This document shows positions 49,289-57,392 of a DNA stretch of 64,000 nt, in pieces (within the stretch, counting starts at the first letter, position 1; every line of letters starts with the position of its first letter). A model generated the notes under the pieces. The model ran no database searches, had not been told where the DNA came from, and saw only the letters and a program-made list of their open reading frames with translations. This stretch comes from PALSA-612 sp963776735 (GTDB taxonomy: Bacteria > Actinomycetota > Thermoleophilia > Gaiellales > Gaiellaceae), in the NCBI GenBank assembly GCA_963776735.1, contig CAVZNV010000016.1, positions 310,001 to 374,000 on the forward strand. Direction: 5' to 3'. A program made the position numbers and the translations under genes.

Positions 49289-50938
49289 GTGCGCCTCCCG
49301 CTCGCCGCAGCGCTGATCGCGCTCCTCGCGCTCGGCCCGGCAGGCGCGTTGGCCGCGCAGATCACGGGCACGCCTCGAGCCGACCGACTTGTCGGCACCC
49401 CGAGAGCCGACTCGCTCGACGGACTGGCCGGGAACGACGTGATCGACGGGCTCGGCGGCAACGACGTTCTGCGCGGCGGCCTCGGACGCGACCGGATCAG
49501 CGGCGGCGCGGGCAACGACTCGATTGCGGTGAACGGCGACGGCGCCGCCGACACCGTCTCGTGCGGCACAGGGACGGACATCGTGAACGCCGATCTCGGC
49601 GACGCGGTCGCGCGCGACTGCGAGGTGACGAGCCGGCAAATCTCGACGGACGTGCTCGCGGGAGGCGGCGGGCAGCACGCAACCGAGGTCGAGCCGGACA
49701 GCTTCGCGTTCGGCCAGACGGTCGTGGCGGTCTTCCAGATCGGCAGGATCTCGGACGGCGGCGCGACCGCAATCGGAGTCTCGACGTCCACCGACGCCGG
49801 CGCCCACTGGCGATCCGGCCTGCTTCCGGGAGTGACGACGCTGTCACCGCAACCCGGCCCGGACCCGCGCGCCAGCGATCCGACGGTCGGCTTCGACGCC
49901 GCGCACGGCGTCTGGCTTGCGACCGCGCTCGGTATCTCGTCGACCAGCTTCCAGGTGCTCGTCAGCCGCTCGCCAGACGGTGCCGAGTGGAGCACACCGG
50001 TCGTCGCCGAGACTGGCCCCGCCGACTCGCTCGACAAGGAATGGGTTGCCTGCGACAACTGGCCCTCGAGTCCGAACCGCGGTCGTTGCTATCTCTCCTA
50101 CCTCGAGGTCGGCGCCAAGCTGATCGTGACGCAGACGTCGACGGACGGCGGCCTCACGTGGAGCTCGCCGGTGTCGACATCGATTCAGCCGGCCGGAGAC
50201 GTCGAGCCCAACGGCGCCCAGCCGCTGCCCCGTCCGGACGGGTCACTCGCGGTCGTGTACGCCGTCGGCGCGGCTGAGGACGACGAAGGGGGCGACGGAT
50301 TCCGGGTGGCGCCGCTTTCCGCGGCCGTGTACTCGGCGATGTCGACGGACGGCGGGGCGAGCTTTCCTTCGAACGTCGAGATCTCGAGCCTGCTCCAGTC
50401 GCCGACGCCCGGGCTGCGGGCACCGGCTCTCCCGTCGGCCGACGTCGCTGCCGACGGCCGCCTCTTCGTCTCGTGGGAGGATTGCCGCTTCGACTCGACC
50501 TGCAGTCGCGACCGGATCGTACTCTCGACGTCGCCCGACGGGCGGACGTGGAGCCGCCCCGCGCCGATCGGCCCGACGACCGCCGGCGCCGATCAGGTCG
50601 TTCCCGGCCTCGCGGTCGACCCCGCGAGCGCGTCCGGGCAGTCCGTCGCGGTGGCGTACAACTCGATGCCGGCAGATTGCGCGACCCGACCGTCATGTCC
50701 GGGGATCGACGTCTGGCTGACGACCTCGCCGAACGGCGGAGCGTCGTGGGCGCGGCCTCAGCGCCTCGACGCGGTGCCGATGCGGCTTTCGTGGCTGCCG
50801 AGCGCCGGCGGCAAATTCTTCGGCGACTACATCTCCACCTCGTTCGTCGAGAGTCGGGTCGTTCCGGTTTACTCGCTTGCCGTGGAGCCGTTCGGCGGGA
50901 AGTTCCGGCAGGCGATCATGGCGCTCCAGCCGCGTTAG
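49289..50938 (+). CDS. Secreted RTX-repeat and BNR/sialidase-like propeller protein
   Basis: 549 residues. Signal peptide (LPLAAALIALLALGPAGALAA), RTX-like repeats (GTPRADSLDGLAGNDVIDGLGGNDVLRGG; about 25-90), and a six-bladed-type beta-propeller with Asp-box (BNR) repeats such as STSTDAGAHWRS, TSTDGGLTWSS, STSPDGRTWSR and TTSPNGGASWAR. The sialidase-type catalytic Arg triad was not established. Probably a surface carbohydrate-binding or degrading protein. Start GTG 49289 from the leaderless promoter. Confidence 0.8.
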   Translation: MRLPLAAALIALLALGPAGALAAQITGTPRADRLVGTPRADSLDGLAGNDVIDGLGGNDVLRGGLGRDRISGGAGNDSIAVNGDGAADTVSCGTGTDIVNADLGDAVARDCEVTSRQISTDVLAGGGGQHATEVEPDSFAFGQTVVAVFQIGRISDGGATAIGVSTSTDAGAHWRSGLLPGVTTLSPQPGPDPRASDPTVGFDAAHGVWLATALGISSTSFQVLVSRSPDGAEWSTPVVAETGPADSLDKEWVACDNWPSSPNRGRCYLSYLEVGAKLIVTQTSTDGGLTWSSPVSTSIQPAGDVEPNGAQPLPRPDGSLAVVYAVGAAEDDEGGDGFRVAPLSAAVYSAMSTDGGASFPSNVEISSLLQSPTPGLRAPALPSADVAADGRLFVSWEDCRFDSTCSRDRIVLSTSPDGRTWSRPAPIGPTTAGADQVVPGLAVDPASASGQSVAVAYNSMPADCATRPSCPGIDVWLTTSPNGGASWARPQRLDAVPMRLSWLPSAGGKFFGDYISTSFVESRVVPVYSLAVEPFGGKFRQAIMALQPR

Positions 50939-50956
50939 CACGACGCACGCACCGCT

Positions 50957-50979
50957 CCGATTCCACCCGGCGGAATCGG
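50957..50979 (+). terminator. Terminator of the RTX/sialidase-like gene
   Basis: CCGATTCC / GGAATCGG, an 8-bp perfect stem with a 7-base loop, 18 bases after the stop. Confidence 0.6.
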
Positions 50980-51088
50980 ACATGCCCGCCCGGGCGGTGT
51001 GGACGACTTTTCACCGAATTGGCGCGGAGCGGGAACTCCTCCGCGCGCCTTTTGGGGTTACGCTCTCGGCGTGGGTGGCGGGTTGTAA

Positions 51089-51109
51089 CCCCACCCAGAT
51101 TGGGTGGGG
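51089..51109 (-). terminator. Hairpin after korB
   Basis: CCCCACCCA / TGGGTGGGG, a perfect 9-bp stem with a 3-base loop, about 47 bases past the korB stop on the minus strand. GGGGTTAC (51054-51061) and GTAACCCC (51085-51092) form a further inverted repeat around it. Confidence 0.55.
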
Positions 51110-51155
51110 GGGTGCGCTCGGACAGGCCTCGCGCGGCCGGGGTAGGCGGGCTTGG

Positions 51156-52184
51156 CTAGGCGATCGTCCAGGTGTCGTTGCCGTGCAGCAGCGTCGTGAG
51201 GTCGGCTTCGCCGCGCTGGGAGATCGACGTCGCGATCTGCTCCGCCATCAGCTCGTCGTAGACCGGCTCCTCGACATCTCGGAACACGCCGATCGGCGCG
51301 ACGCCGGCCTCGGCCAGCGTCAGGCGAGAAAGCGCGAACGCGAGGCTCGGCTGGGGATGGTGCTCGTCGTGGACGAGCAGCGCGCTCTCGCCGACCTCCG
51401 CCACGTCGACTATCTCCACCGACCCGTCGCCGCGGGCTACAACGCCCCGCTCCCCCTCCGCCCCGAATCGCACGGGCTCGCCGTGCTTCAGGTAAATCCT
51501 GTTCGCCGCCTCGTCGCGCACGGCGTCGAACGCGCCGTCGTTGTAGATGTTGCAGTTCTGCAGGATCTCGACGAACGCTGCACCGCGATGAGCGGCTGCG
51601 CGCCGAAGCACTTCGGTGACGTGCTTCCGGTCGGTGTCGATCGCCCGCGCGACGAACGTCGCTTCCGCGCCGATCGCGATCGCCAACGGGTTGAACGGCT
51701 CGTCGATCGATCCCATCGGCGTCGAGCCCGACCGCTGGCCGCGCGGCGAGGTCGGCGAGTACTGACCCTTCGTCAAGCCGTACACCTGGTTGTTGAAGAG
51801 CAGCAGCTTCAGGTTGACGTTGCGTCGCAGCGCGTGGATGAGGTGGTTTCCTCCGATCGAGAGCATGTCGCCGTCGCCGCCGACGACCCACACGGAGAGG
51901 TCCTGCCTGGACGTCGCCAGCCCGGTCGCGATGGCCGGAGCGCGCCCGTGGATCGAGTGCATCCCGTACGTCTGCATGTAGTACGGGAACCGCGCCGCGC
52001 AGCCGATGCCCGAGATGAAGACGATCTTCTCGCGCGGGACACCGAGTTCCGGCATGAAGCCCTGCACGGACGCGAGGATCGCGTAGTCCCCGCAGCCTGG
52101 GCACCAGCGGACCTCCTGGTCCGACTTGAAGTCCTTCGCCGTGAGCGTCAGCCCACCGCTGCCGTTCGAGCCGTTCTCGGTCAC
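51156..52184 (-). CDS. korB: 2-oxoacid:ferredoxin oxidoreductase beta subunit (KorB)
   Basis: 342 residues. RWCPGCGDYAIL (Fe-S Cys pair), SGIGCAARFPYY, the TPP motif GGDGDMLSIGGNH and QNCNIYN identify the beta subunit that oxidatively decarboxylates a 2-oxo acid (2-oxoglutarate most often for KorAB) with reduction of ferredoxin. GTG 52184 overlaps the korA stop, so the two are coupled. Confidence 0.93.
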   Translation of the reverse strand: MTENGSNGSGGLTLTAKDFKSDQEVRWCPGCGDYAILASVQGFMPELGVPREKIVFISGIGCAARFPYYMQTYGMHSIHGRAPAIATGLATSRQDLSVWVVGGDGDMLSIGGNHLIHALRRNVNLKLLLFNNQVYGLTKGQYSPTSPRGQRSGSTPMGSIDEPFNPLAIAIGAEATFVARAIDTDRKHVTEVLRRAAAHRGAAFVEILQNCNIYNDGAFDAVRDEAANRIYLKHGEPVRFGAEGERGVVARGDGSVEIVDVAEVGESALLVHDEHHPQPSLAFALSRLTLAEAGVAPIGVFRDVEEPVYDELMAEQIATSISQRGEADLTTLLHGNDTWTIA

Positions 52185-54022
52185 AGCATCGCCTCGATCG
52201 CGTCGGCCAGCTCGCTCGGCCGGAACGGCACTCCGCGGATGCGGTTGTAGCCGGCCGCGTCGACGAGGAACTGCGCCCGGACGAGCATGAGGAGCTGACC
52301 GAGATTCATCTCCGGCACGAGCACCCGGTCGTAGCGGGCGAGCACGTCGCCCGTGTTCTTCGGGAACGGGTTCAGATAGTGGAGATGCGCGTGGGCAACC
52401 GAGCGACCTGACGCGCGAACGCGTCTCGCCGCGGCGGCGATCGGCCCGTACGTCCCGCCCCAGCCCAGCACGAGCAGCCGCGCGTCGCCGGACGGATCGT
52501 CGACCTCGAGGTCGGGGATGTCCGCGGCGATGTTTGCGACCTTCTGTGCACGCAGCCTGACCATCGCGTCGTGGTTGTCCGGGTCGTACGAGACGTTGCC
52601 GGTCACGTCCTGCTTCTCGAGCCCGCCGATGCGGTGCTCGAGGCCGGGCGTCCCCGGGATCGCCCACGGCCGCGCGAGCGTCTCCGGGTCGCGCAGGTAC
52701 GGCAAGAACTCGTCTCCGTCGTTGGGCGCGGTCGCGAACTCGACGCCAAGGTCGGGAAGCGCGGCCGCGTCCGGGATCAGCCACGGCTCGGAGCCGTTCG
52801 CGAGGTACGCGTCCGAGAGCAGGTACACGGGCGTGCGGTACTTGAGCGCGATCCGCGCCGCCTCGATCGCCATCTCGAAGCAGCCGCCAGGGGTCGACGC
52901 GGCCAGCACCGGCACGGGCGACTCCGAATTGCGACCGAACAGCACCATCAGCAGGTCGGCCTGCTCCGGCTTCGTCGGCATGCCGGTCGAAGGCCCGGCG
53001 CGCTGGACGTCGATGACGATCAGCGGCAGTTCCAGCATGACGCCGAGCCCCACCGTCTCCGCCTTGAGCACGACGCCCGGGCCGGCCGACGTGCATACGC
53101 CCAGCGCGCCTCCGAACGACGCGCCGAGCGCGGCGCCCGCGGCCGCGATCTCGTCCTCCGCCTGGAACGTCCGGATTCCGAACTGCTTGTAGCGCGCGAG
53201 CTCCTCGAGGATCGACGACGCGGGCGTGATCGGATAGGCGCCGAGATAGAGCGGCAGCTTGCTCTGGACGCTCGCAGCGACGAGGCCGAGCGACAGCGCC
53301 TGGTTGCCGGTGATCTGCCGGTAGACGCCGGGCGGCATCTCGGCCGGCTTGACCTCGTAGGAGACGACGAAGTCCTCGCTCGTCTCGCCGTAGTTGAAGC
53401 CGGCCTTGAACGCGCGCGAGTTCGCCTCGGCGAGCTCCGGCCGCTTGCCGAACTTCACCTGGATGTACTCGAGCGTCGACTCGACCGGACGGCCATAGAG
53501 CCACGACATCAGGCCGAGCGCGAAGAAGTTCTTCGAGCGCTCCGCCTCGCGCGGCGTGACGCCTTCGATGCCCTTGAGCGCCTCGACGGTCATCGTCGTC
53601 AGCGGGATCGCGTGCACCTTGTAGTCGTCGAGCGAGCCGTCCTCGAGCGGGTTCGACGCGTAGCTCGCCTTCTGGAGGTTCTTCTCGCTGAACGCGTCCC
53701 GGTTGACGATCAGCGTCCCTCCGGCGCGCAGGTCCTTCAGGTTCGTCTTGAGCGCGGCCGGGTTCATCGCCACGAGCACGTCCGGCTGGTCGCCCGGCGT
53801 GAGGATGTCGTGGTCGGCGAAATGGATCTGGAAGCCCGAGACGCCGGGCAGGGAGCCCGCCGGCGCGCGGATCTCAGCCGGGAAGTCGGGCAGCGTCGAG
53901 AGATCGTTCCCGAACGCCGCTGTCTCGCTCGTGAACCGGCTCCCGGTCAGCTGCATGCCGTCGCCGGAGTCGCCCGCGAAGCGGATCGTGACCTGCTCGA
54001 CCTGCTGGATGCTCTTTGCCAA
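52181..54022 (-). CDS. korA: 2-oxoacid:ferredoxin oxidoreductase alpha subunit with fused gamma domain (KorA)
   Basis: 613 residues. The N-terminal ~200 are the gamma domain (IRFAGDSGDGMQLTGSRF), followed by the alpha pyrimidine-binding region (YLGAYPITPASSILEEL, GASFGGALGVCTSAGPGVVLKAE, DVQRAGPSTGMPTKPEQADL). Together with KorB it forms a complete heterodimer-type enzyme for reverse or oxidative TCA use. The start is unclear: TTG 54022 directly begins the gamma domain, with no ribosome site; a TATACC segment lies 9-14 bases upstream. Confidence 0.92.
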   Translation of the reverse strand: MAKSIQQVEQVTIRFAGDSGDGMQLTGSRFTSETAAFGNDLSTLPDFPAEIRAPAGSLPGVSGFQIHFADHDILTPGDQPDVLVAMNPAALKTNLKDLRAGGTLIVNRDAFSEKNLQKASYASNPLEDGSLDDYKVHAIPLTTMTVEALKGIEGVTPREAERSKNFFALGLMSWLYGRPVESTLEYIQVKFGKRPELAEANSRAFKAGFNYGETSEDFVVSYEVKPAEMPPGVYRQITGNQALSLGLVAASVQSKLPLYLGAYPITPASSILEELARYKQFGIRTFQAEDEIAAAGAALGASFGGALGVCTSAGPGVVLKAETVGLGVMLELPLIVIDVQRAGPSTGMPTKPEQADLLMVLFGRNSESPVPVLAASTPGGCFEMAIEAARIALKYRTPVYLLSDAYLANGSEPWLIPDAAALPDLGVEFATAPNDGDEFLPYLRDPETLARPWAIPGTPGLEHRIGGLEKQDVTGNVSYDPDNHDAMVRLRAQKVANIAADIPDLEVDDPSGDARLLVLGWGGTYGPIAAAARRVRASGRSVAHAHLHYLNPFPKNTGDVLARYDRVLVPEMNLGQLLMLVRAQFLVDAAGYNRIRGVPFRPSELADAIEAML

Positions 54023-54042
54023 CGTTCGGTTAGGTATAGCGC

Positions 54043-54069
54043 ATGTCGCGGAGACCTCGGAAGCCTTGA
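54043..54069 (+). CDS. Eight-codon ORF overlapping the NfeD-like start
   Basis: ATG TCG CGG AGA CCT CGG AAG CCT TGA; its TGA overlaps the TTG of 54066 (TTGA). Same length (27 bases) and same overlap arrangement as the leader ORF at 34421. Coding function is unproven. Confidence 0.25.
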   Translation: MSRRPRKP

Positions 54070-54425
54070 CCGTCCTGCTCGCGATCCTGCTGGCGATCTT
54101 CGTCCTGCCGTCGCCGTGGGGCCTGGTCGCGATCGCCTGCGCGGCTGCGTGGGAGCTGTTCCAGACCTTCGGGGCGATCTGGTGGTCGCAGCGGCGGCGC
54201 GCGGTCGTCGGCGCCGAGGCGCTGGTCGGCGTCGACGCGCGGGTCACCGAGCGGTGCAGCCCGAACGGACGCGCGGCGATCCGCGGCGAGATCTGGAACG
54301 CCCGCTGCGACGCCGGCGCCGAGGTGGGTGAGACGGTCCGCGTCTACGGGCTCGACGGGCTGACGCTGCTCGTCGAGCGGAAGGACGCCGCCGTCAGCGA
54401 GCCGCAGAGCCACCAGAGGCAGTAG
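54066..54425 (+). CDS. NfeD-like membrane protein
   Basis: 119 residues: two membrane segments (VLLAILLAIFVLPSPWGLVAIACAAAWELF) then an OB-fold-like C-terminus (GAEALVGVDARVTERCSPNGRAAIRGEIWNA, GETVRVYGLDGLTLLVER) typical of NfeD. NfeD proteins usually accompany stomatin-like proteins or proteases; none is beside it. TTG 54066 is the likely start. The 3' end overlaps the convergent O-antigen-ligase-like gene by 82 bases. Confidence 0.78.
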   Translation: MTVLLAILLAIFVLPSPWGLVAIACAAAWELFQTFGAIWWSQRRRAVVGAEALVGVDARVTERCSPNGRAAIRGEIWNARCDAGAEVGETVRVYGLDGLTLLVERKDAAVSEPQSHQRQ

Positions 54426-55786
54426 GCGAGCCAGGGGATGCCGATCGCGTCCGTCTGCACCGCGATCAGGAGGATCGCGGCGAGTGCTGCCGCGAAGCCG
54501 GCGGCGCCGTCACGGAGGTCCCCGGGCGGCTCCGACCGCGCGCGCCGGACGAGCCCGGCGAGGAGCGCGAGCTGCCACGCGACGAAGAGCACCATCCCGA
54601 GCAGGCCGGTCTCGACTCCGATCTCCGTGTAGTTCGACTCGCCCGCCTTGAGCTGGACGCCGAACCGCTCGGCCGTGGCGCCCGCGTTGCCGAGCCCGTA
54701 GCCCTGCGGGTGGTGGACGACCGTGTCGAGGCCGCGCCGGAGGCTGTCGAGGTGGCTGCGCCAGGACGGCTCGTTGAAGTTGAGGAGCTGCGTCTGCGCG
54801 CCCGGGTGCTTCTTCGCGTTCTCCTCCTGCTGCTTGAGCTCGGACGGAAGGAAGTGCGTCGTGGGCGCGACGTGCGTGTACGTGCGGTCGAACGCAATGC
54901 CGGCGCCGACGACGACCACGATCGCGGCCAGCGGCCACCATTCGCGCCGCGCGATCGCGAGCACGATCAGTCCGGCAACGAGTCCGGTCAGCGCGGAGCG
55001 CGAGATCGTGAACACGAGCCCGGCGAAGGCGAGCACCGCCAGCGGGATCGCGCGTCGCCGCAACGGTGCGACGAGGAGCGAGACGACCAGCATGTAGGCA
55101 GCTCCGAGCGGGCTGATGAAGGTCGAGATCAGCCGCCGGAACAGATGGTTGTTGCCGGTGTTGAACGCGAAGTTCTCCGGCATGCCGCCCGGACCCTTGT
55201 AGTCGAAGCCGAGCTGCCTGTGGAAGTACCCGACGGCGCCGGACGTGTGCCACCACTCGACGCTCACCGTGTACTCCTCGATCAGCCCGAAGCCCGCGAC
55301 TGCGGCAGCCGTGCCGAGGATGGTCCAGCAGACCGAGCGGATCTGCGCGCCGTCGATGCCTACCGCGCGGCCGAGCAGGAAGGCGACGACCGGGATCCCG
55401 TCGTGGCGGAGAGCGTGCGCGACCGCGCTGTGGCCGGCGGCGCCGTGGAGCGCGCTCTGCGGAATCAGCGCGTAGAGCACGACGATCGCGCCGAAGGCGA
55501 TCGCGAGCAGGTCGATCGGTCCCGGGCGGAAGGGCAGCCTGCGCTCGCGCAGGGCACGAGCGGCCACGCTCGCGACGGCAACCGCGAGCAGGATCTCCTT
55601 CCACGCCGAGATCAGCTCCAGCGAGTTGCCGCGCACGCCGCGACCCCAGAGCAGCGCCATGACGAGGTTGTGCAGCGCCAGGCCGACCACGTAGACGTAG
55701 AGCGCGACGATAGGGCGGCGCCAGACGGCGAAACCGGCCACGACGATCGCGACGGCGAAGACGGCGAGCGCGAGTCCGGTCGCCAT
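54344..55786 (-). CDS. O-antigen-ligase-like polytopic membrane protein
   Basis: 480 residues with about 11-12 membrane helices and a large periplasmic-type loop in the second half, with a Wzy_C/WaaL-like region SRSALTGLVAGLIVLAIARRE, LDTVVHHPQGYGLGNAGATAERFG and ESNYTEIGVETGLLG. Such proteins polymerise or ligate surface polysaccharide. ATG 55786 overlaps the stop of the methyltransferase (ATGA), so the pair is coupled. The C-terminal tail is overlapped by NfeD on the other strand. Confidence 0.82.
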   Translation of the reverse strand: MATGLALAVFAVAIVVAGFAVWRRPIVALYVYVVGLALHNLVMALLWGRGVRGNSLELISAWKEILLAVAVASVAARALRERRLPFRPGPIDLLAIAFGAIVVLYALIPQSALHGAAGHSAVAHALRHDGIPVVAFLLGRAVGIDGAQIRSVCWTILGTAAAVAGFGLIEEYTVSVEWWHTSGAVGYFHRQLGFDYKGPGGMPENFAFNTGNNHLFRRLISTFISPLGAAYMLVVSLLVAPLRRRAIPLAVLAFAGLVFTISRSALTGLVAGLIVLAIARREWWPLAAIVVVVGAGIAFDRTYTHVAPTTHFLPSELKQQEENAKKHPGAQTQLLNFNEPSWRSHLDSLRRGLDTVVHHPQGYGLGNAGATAERFGVQLKAGESNYTEIGVETGLLGMVLFVAWQLALLAGLVRRARSEPPGDLRDGAAGFAAALAAILLIAVQTDAIGIPWLAYCLWWLCGSLTAASFRSTSSVSPSSP

Positions 55787-56457
55787 CAGATTCGCTCGAG
55801 CCGCAAGAACACTTCCGTGGCGTAGCGGTACGGCGAGTCCGGACTCTCGTCGCGGGCCGCGACCTTCAGGCCGGCGGAGTGGAGCGCACGGGCCAGCTCC
55901 GGCCGTGTCAGCCGGAAGCCGCGGTACTCCGGCCGGGTCTCGGGCTCGTCGCCGCGCGCGAGCGGTACCGCGACCCGGCGACCGGCGCGCCACAGCCGCG
56001 GCCGCAGCCCCGGTCCGAGTACCGGCAGCTGGACGAACGCGCGGCCGGCGGGCTCGAGTATCCGTCCGAACTCCCGCAGGTAGCCAGTGATCGCGCCGCG
56101 CCCAGGAAGATGCTGCAGGACGAGGTAGCAGACCACGACGTCCGCGCTCGCGCTGTCGACCGGCTCGAGGCTTGTTCCCGGAACGGCCACGAACTCGACG
56201 TTGGGCGCAGTCACCGAAGCACGCGCCCGCTCGAGCATCACCGGCGACACGTCGAGCCCGAGCACGCGGTCGAACCTCTCTGCGAGGAGTCCGGTCATCC
56301 GCCCGAAGCCGCAGCCCACCTCGACGCAGGTGCCGCCGCGCGGGTCGTCACCGAGACGCGAGAAGAGCGAGTCGAGCTCGGCCCGGGCGGTCGCGGGGTC
56401 GCCGACGTAGTGCTCGACGCGGTCGGAGGCCGCGGCGGCGTCCCAGGTCGTCCGCAT
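55786..56457 (-). CDS. Class I SAM-dependent methyltransferase
   Basis: About 223 residues. Motif I GTCVEVGCGFGRMTGLLAERF (about 43-63), motif II LGLDVSPVMLERARA and VVCYLVLQHLPG identify a methyltransferase of type 11. Substrate unknown; linkage to the O-antigen-like gene suggests glycan or lipid modification. ATG 56457 chosen; GTG 56469 is 12 bases upstream. A TACCCT -10 candidate lies about 10 bases before that GTG. Confidence 0.85.
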   Translation of the reverse strand: MRTTWDAAAASDRVEHYVGDPATARAELDSLFSRLGDDPRGGTCVEVGCGFGRMTGLLAERFDRVLGLDVSPVMLERARASVTAPNVEFVAVPGTSLEPVDSASADVVVCYLVLQHLPGRGAITGYLREFGRILEPAGRAFVQLPVLGPGLRPRLWRAGRRVAVPLARGDEPETRPEYRGFRLTRPELARALHSAGLKVAARDESPDSPYRYATEVFLRLERI

Positions 56458-56509
56458 GCCGTCGCCCACGCCACCGGAGAGGGTAACGAGGGCATCCGAA
56501 GGAAATCCT

Positions 56510-56515
56510 TAAGGT
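56510..56515 (+). promoter_or_regulatory. -10 box of alkA-like gene, leaderless
   Basis: TAAGGT, six bases (GCCGTG), then ATG 56522. It decides 56522 over the preceding GTG at 56519. Confidence 0.5.
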
Positions 56516-56521
56516 GCCGTG

Positions 56522-57382
56522 ATGATCGACGTCGTCGTCCGGCCGCAAGGGCCGTACTCGCTCGCCCTCACCGCGCGCCACGCCGGCGACGCAACCCGCG
56601 TCTTCCGCGACGGCGTCCTCGACGCGCTCCTCCAGGTCGACGGCCGTGTGGAGCGCGGCGCCGCACGTCAGTACCCGGACGGATCGATGCGGCTCGTCGC
56701 GGACAGCGAGGAGGCGATCGAGAGGCTCCGATTCGTCCTCGCGATCGACGACGACCATTCGGAGTTCCTGCGCCGCTTCCGCAACGATCCGATGATCGGC
56801 CCGGCCACGCGCCGCCTGGCCGGGATGCGCCAGTTGCGGCTCGCGACCGTCGAGCACGCGTTGCTCCGCGCGCTGTGCGGCCAGCTGATCGAGGCGAGAC
56901 GCGCGAGGGCGATCGAGCGTCGGATCGTGCGTGCCGTCATGCCCGCGCACGGGTCACTCCACGCGCCGCCGACGGCCGAGGCCCTCCGCTCGGTCTCGCC
57001 GGCGGAGCTCCGCGCGTTCGGTCTCCACGCGCGGCGCGGCGCGACGCTCGCCCGTGTGTGCGCGACGCTCGATCTCGATCGCCTCCACACGCTTCCGGCT
57101 GCGACGGTCGCGGCACGCCTCGGCCGCGAGCGCGGTCTAGGCCCGTGGTCGGTCGGCGTCGTCGCGCTCGAAGGACTCGGCCGCTACGACCTCGGGCTCG
57201 TCGGCGACCTCGGACTGGTCAAGCTCCTTGCCGCACTGCGCGGACGGCGCGTCGAGGGCTGGGAGACGGAAGAGCTGCTCGCGCCCTACGGTGAGTGGGC
57301 CGGCCTCGCGGGCGTCTACCTGCTGAGCGCGTGGGCTCGCGGCCTGCTTCCGGTGAGCCCGGCGCAACGGTTCGCCGCGTAG
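56522..57382 (+). CDS. DNA-3-methyladenine glycosylase (AlkA/HhH-GPD family)
   Basis: 286 residues. An AlkA-type N-terminal beta domain (MIDVVVRPQGPYSLALT) is followed by the helical HhH-GPD fold: RLATVEHALLRALCGQLIEARRARAIERRI, the hairpin LGRERGLGPWSVGVVALEGLG and a catalytic Asp in VGDLGLVKLL. Removes alkylated bases. Together with the AidB-like gene this is an alkylation-repair element, although the two are 18 kb apart. Confidence 0.85.
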   Translation: MIDVVVRPQGPYSLALTARHAGDATRVFRDGVLDALLQVDGRVERGAARQYPDGSMRLVADSEEAIERLRFVLAIDDDHSEFLRRFRNDPMIGPATRRLAGMRQLRLATVEHALLRALCGQLIEARRARAIERRIVRAVMPAHGSLHAPPTAEALRSVSPAELRAFGLHARRGATLARVCATLDLDRLHTLPAATVAARLGRERGLGPWSVGVVALEGLGRYDLGLVGDLGLVKLLAALRGRRVEGWETEELLAPYGEWAGLAGVYLLSAWARGLLPVSPAQRFAA

Positions 57383-57385
57383 AGT
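57380..57385 (+). promoter_or_regulatory. -10 box overlapping alkA stop, leaderless proC
   Basis: TAGAGT starts with the alkA-like stop TAG; seven bases (CCGGGCC) later is GTG 57393. Confidence 0.5.
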
Positions 57386-57392
57386 CCGGGCC

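Noticed and set aside
54036..54041. TATACC as a leaderless -10 box for korA TTG 54022
   Set aside because: It is farther from the start than in the clear cases and its last base is not T.
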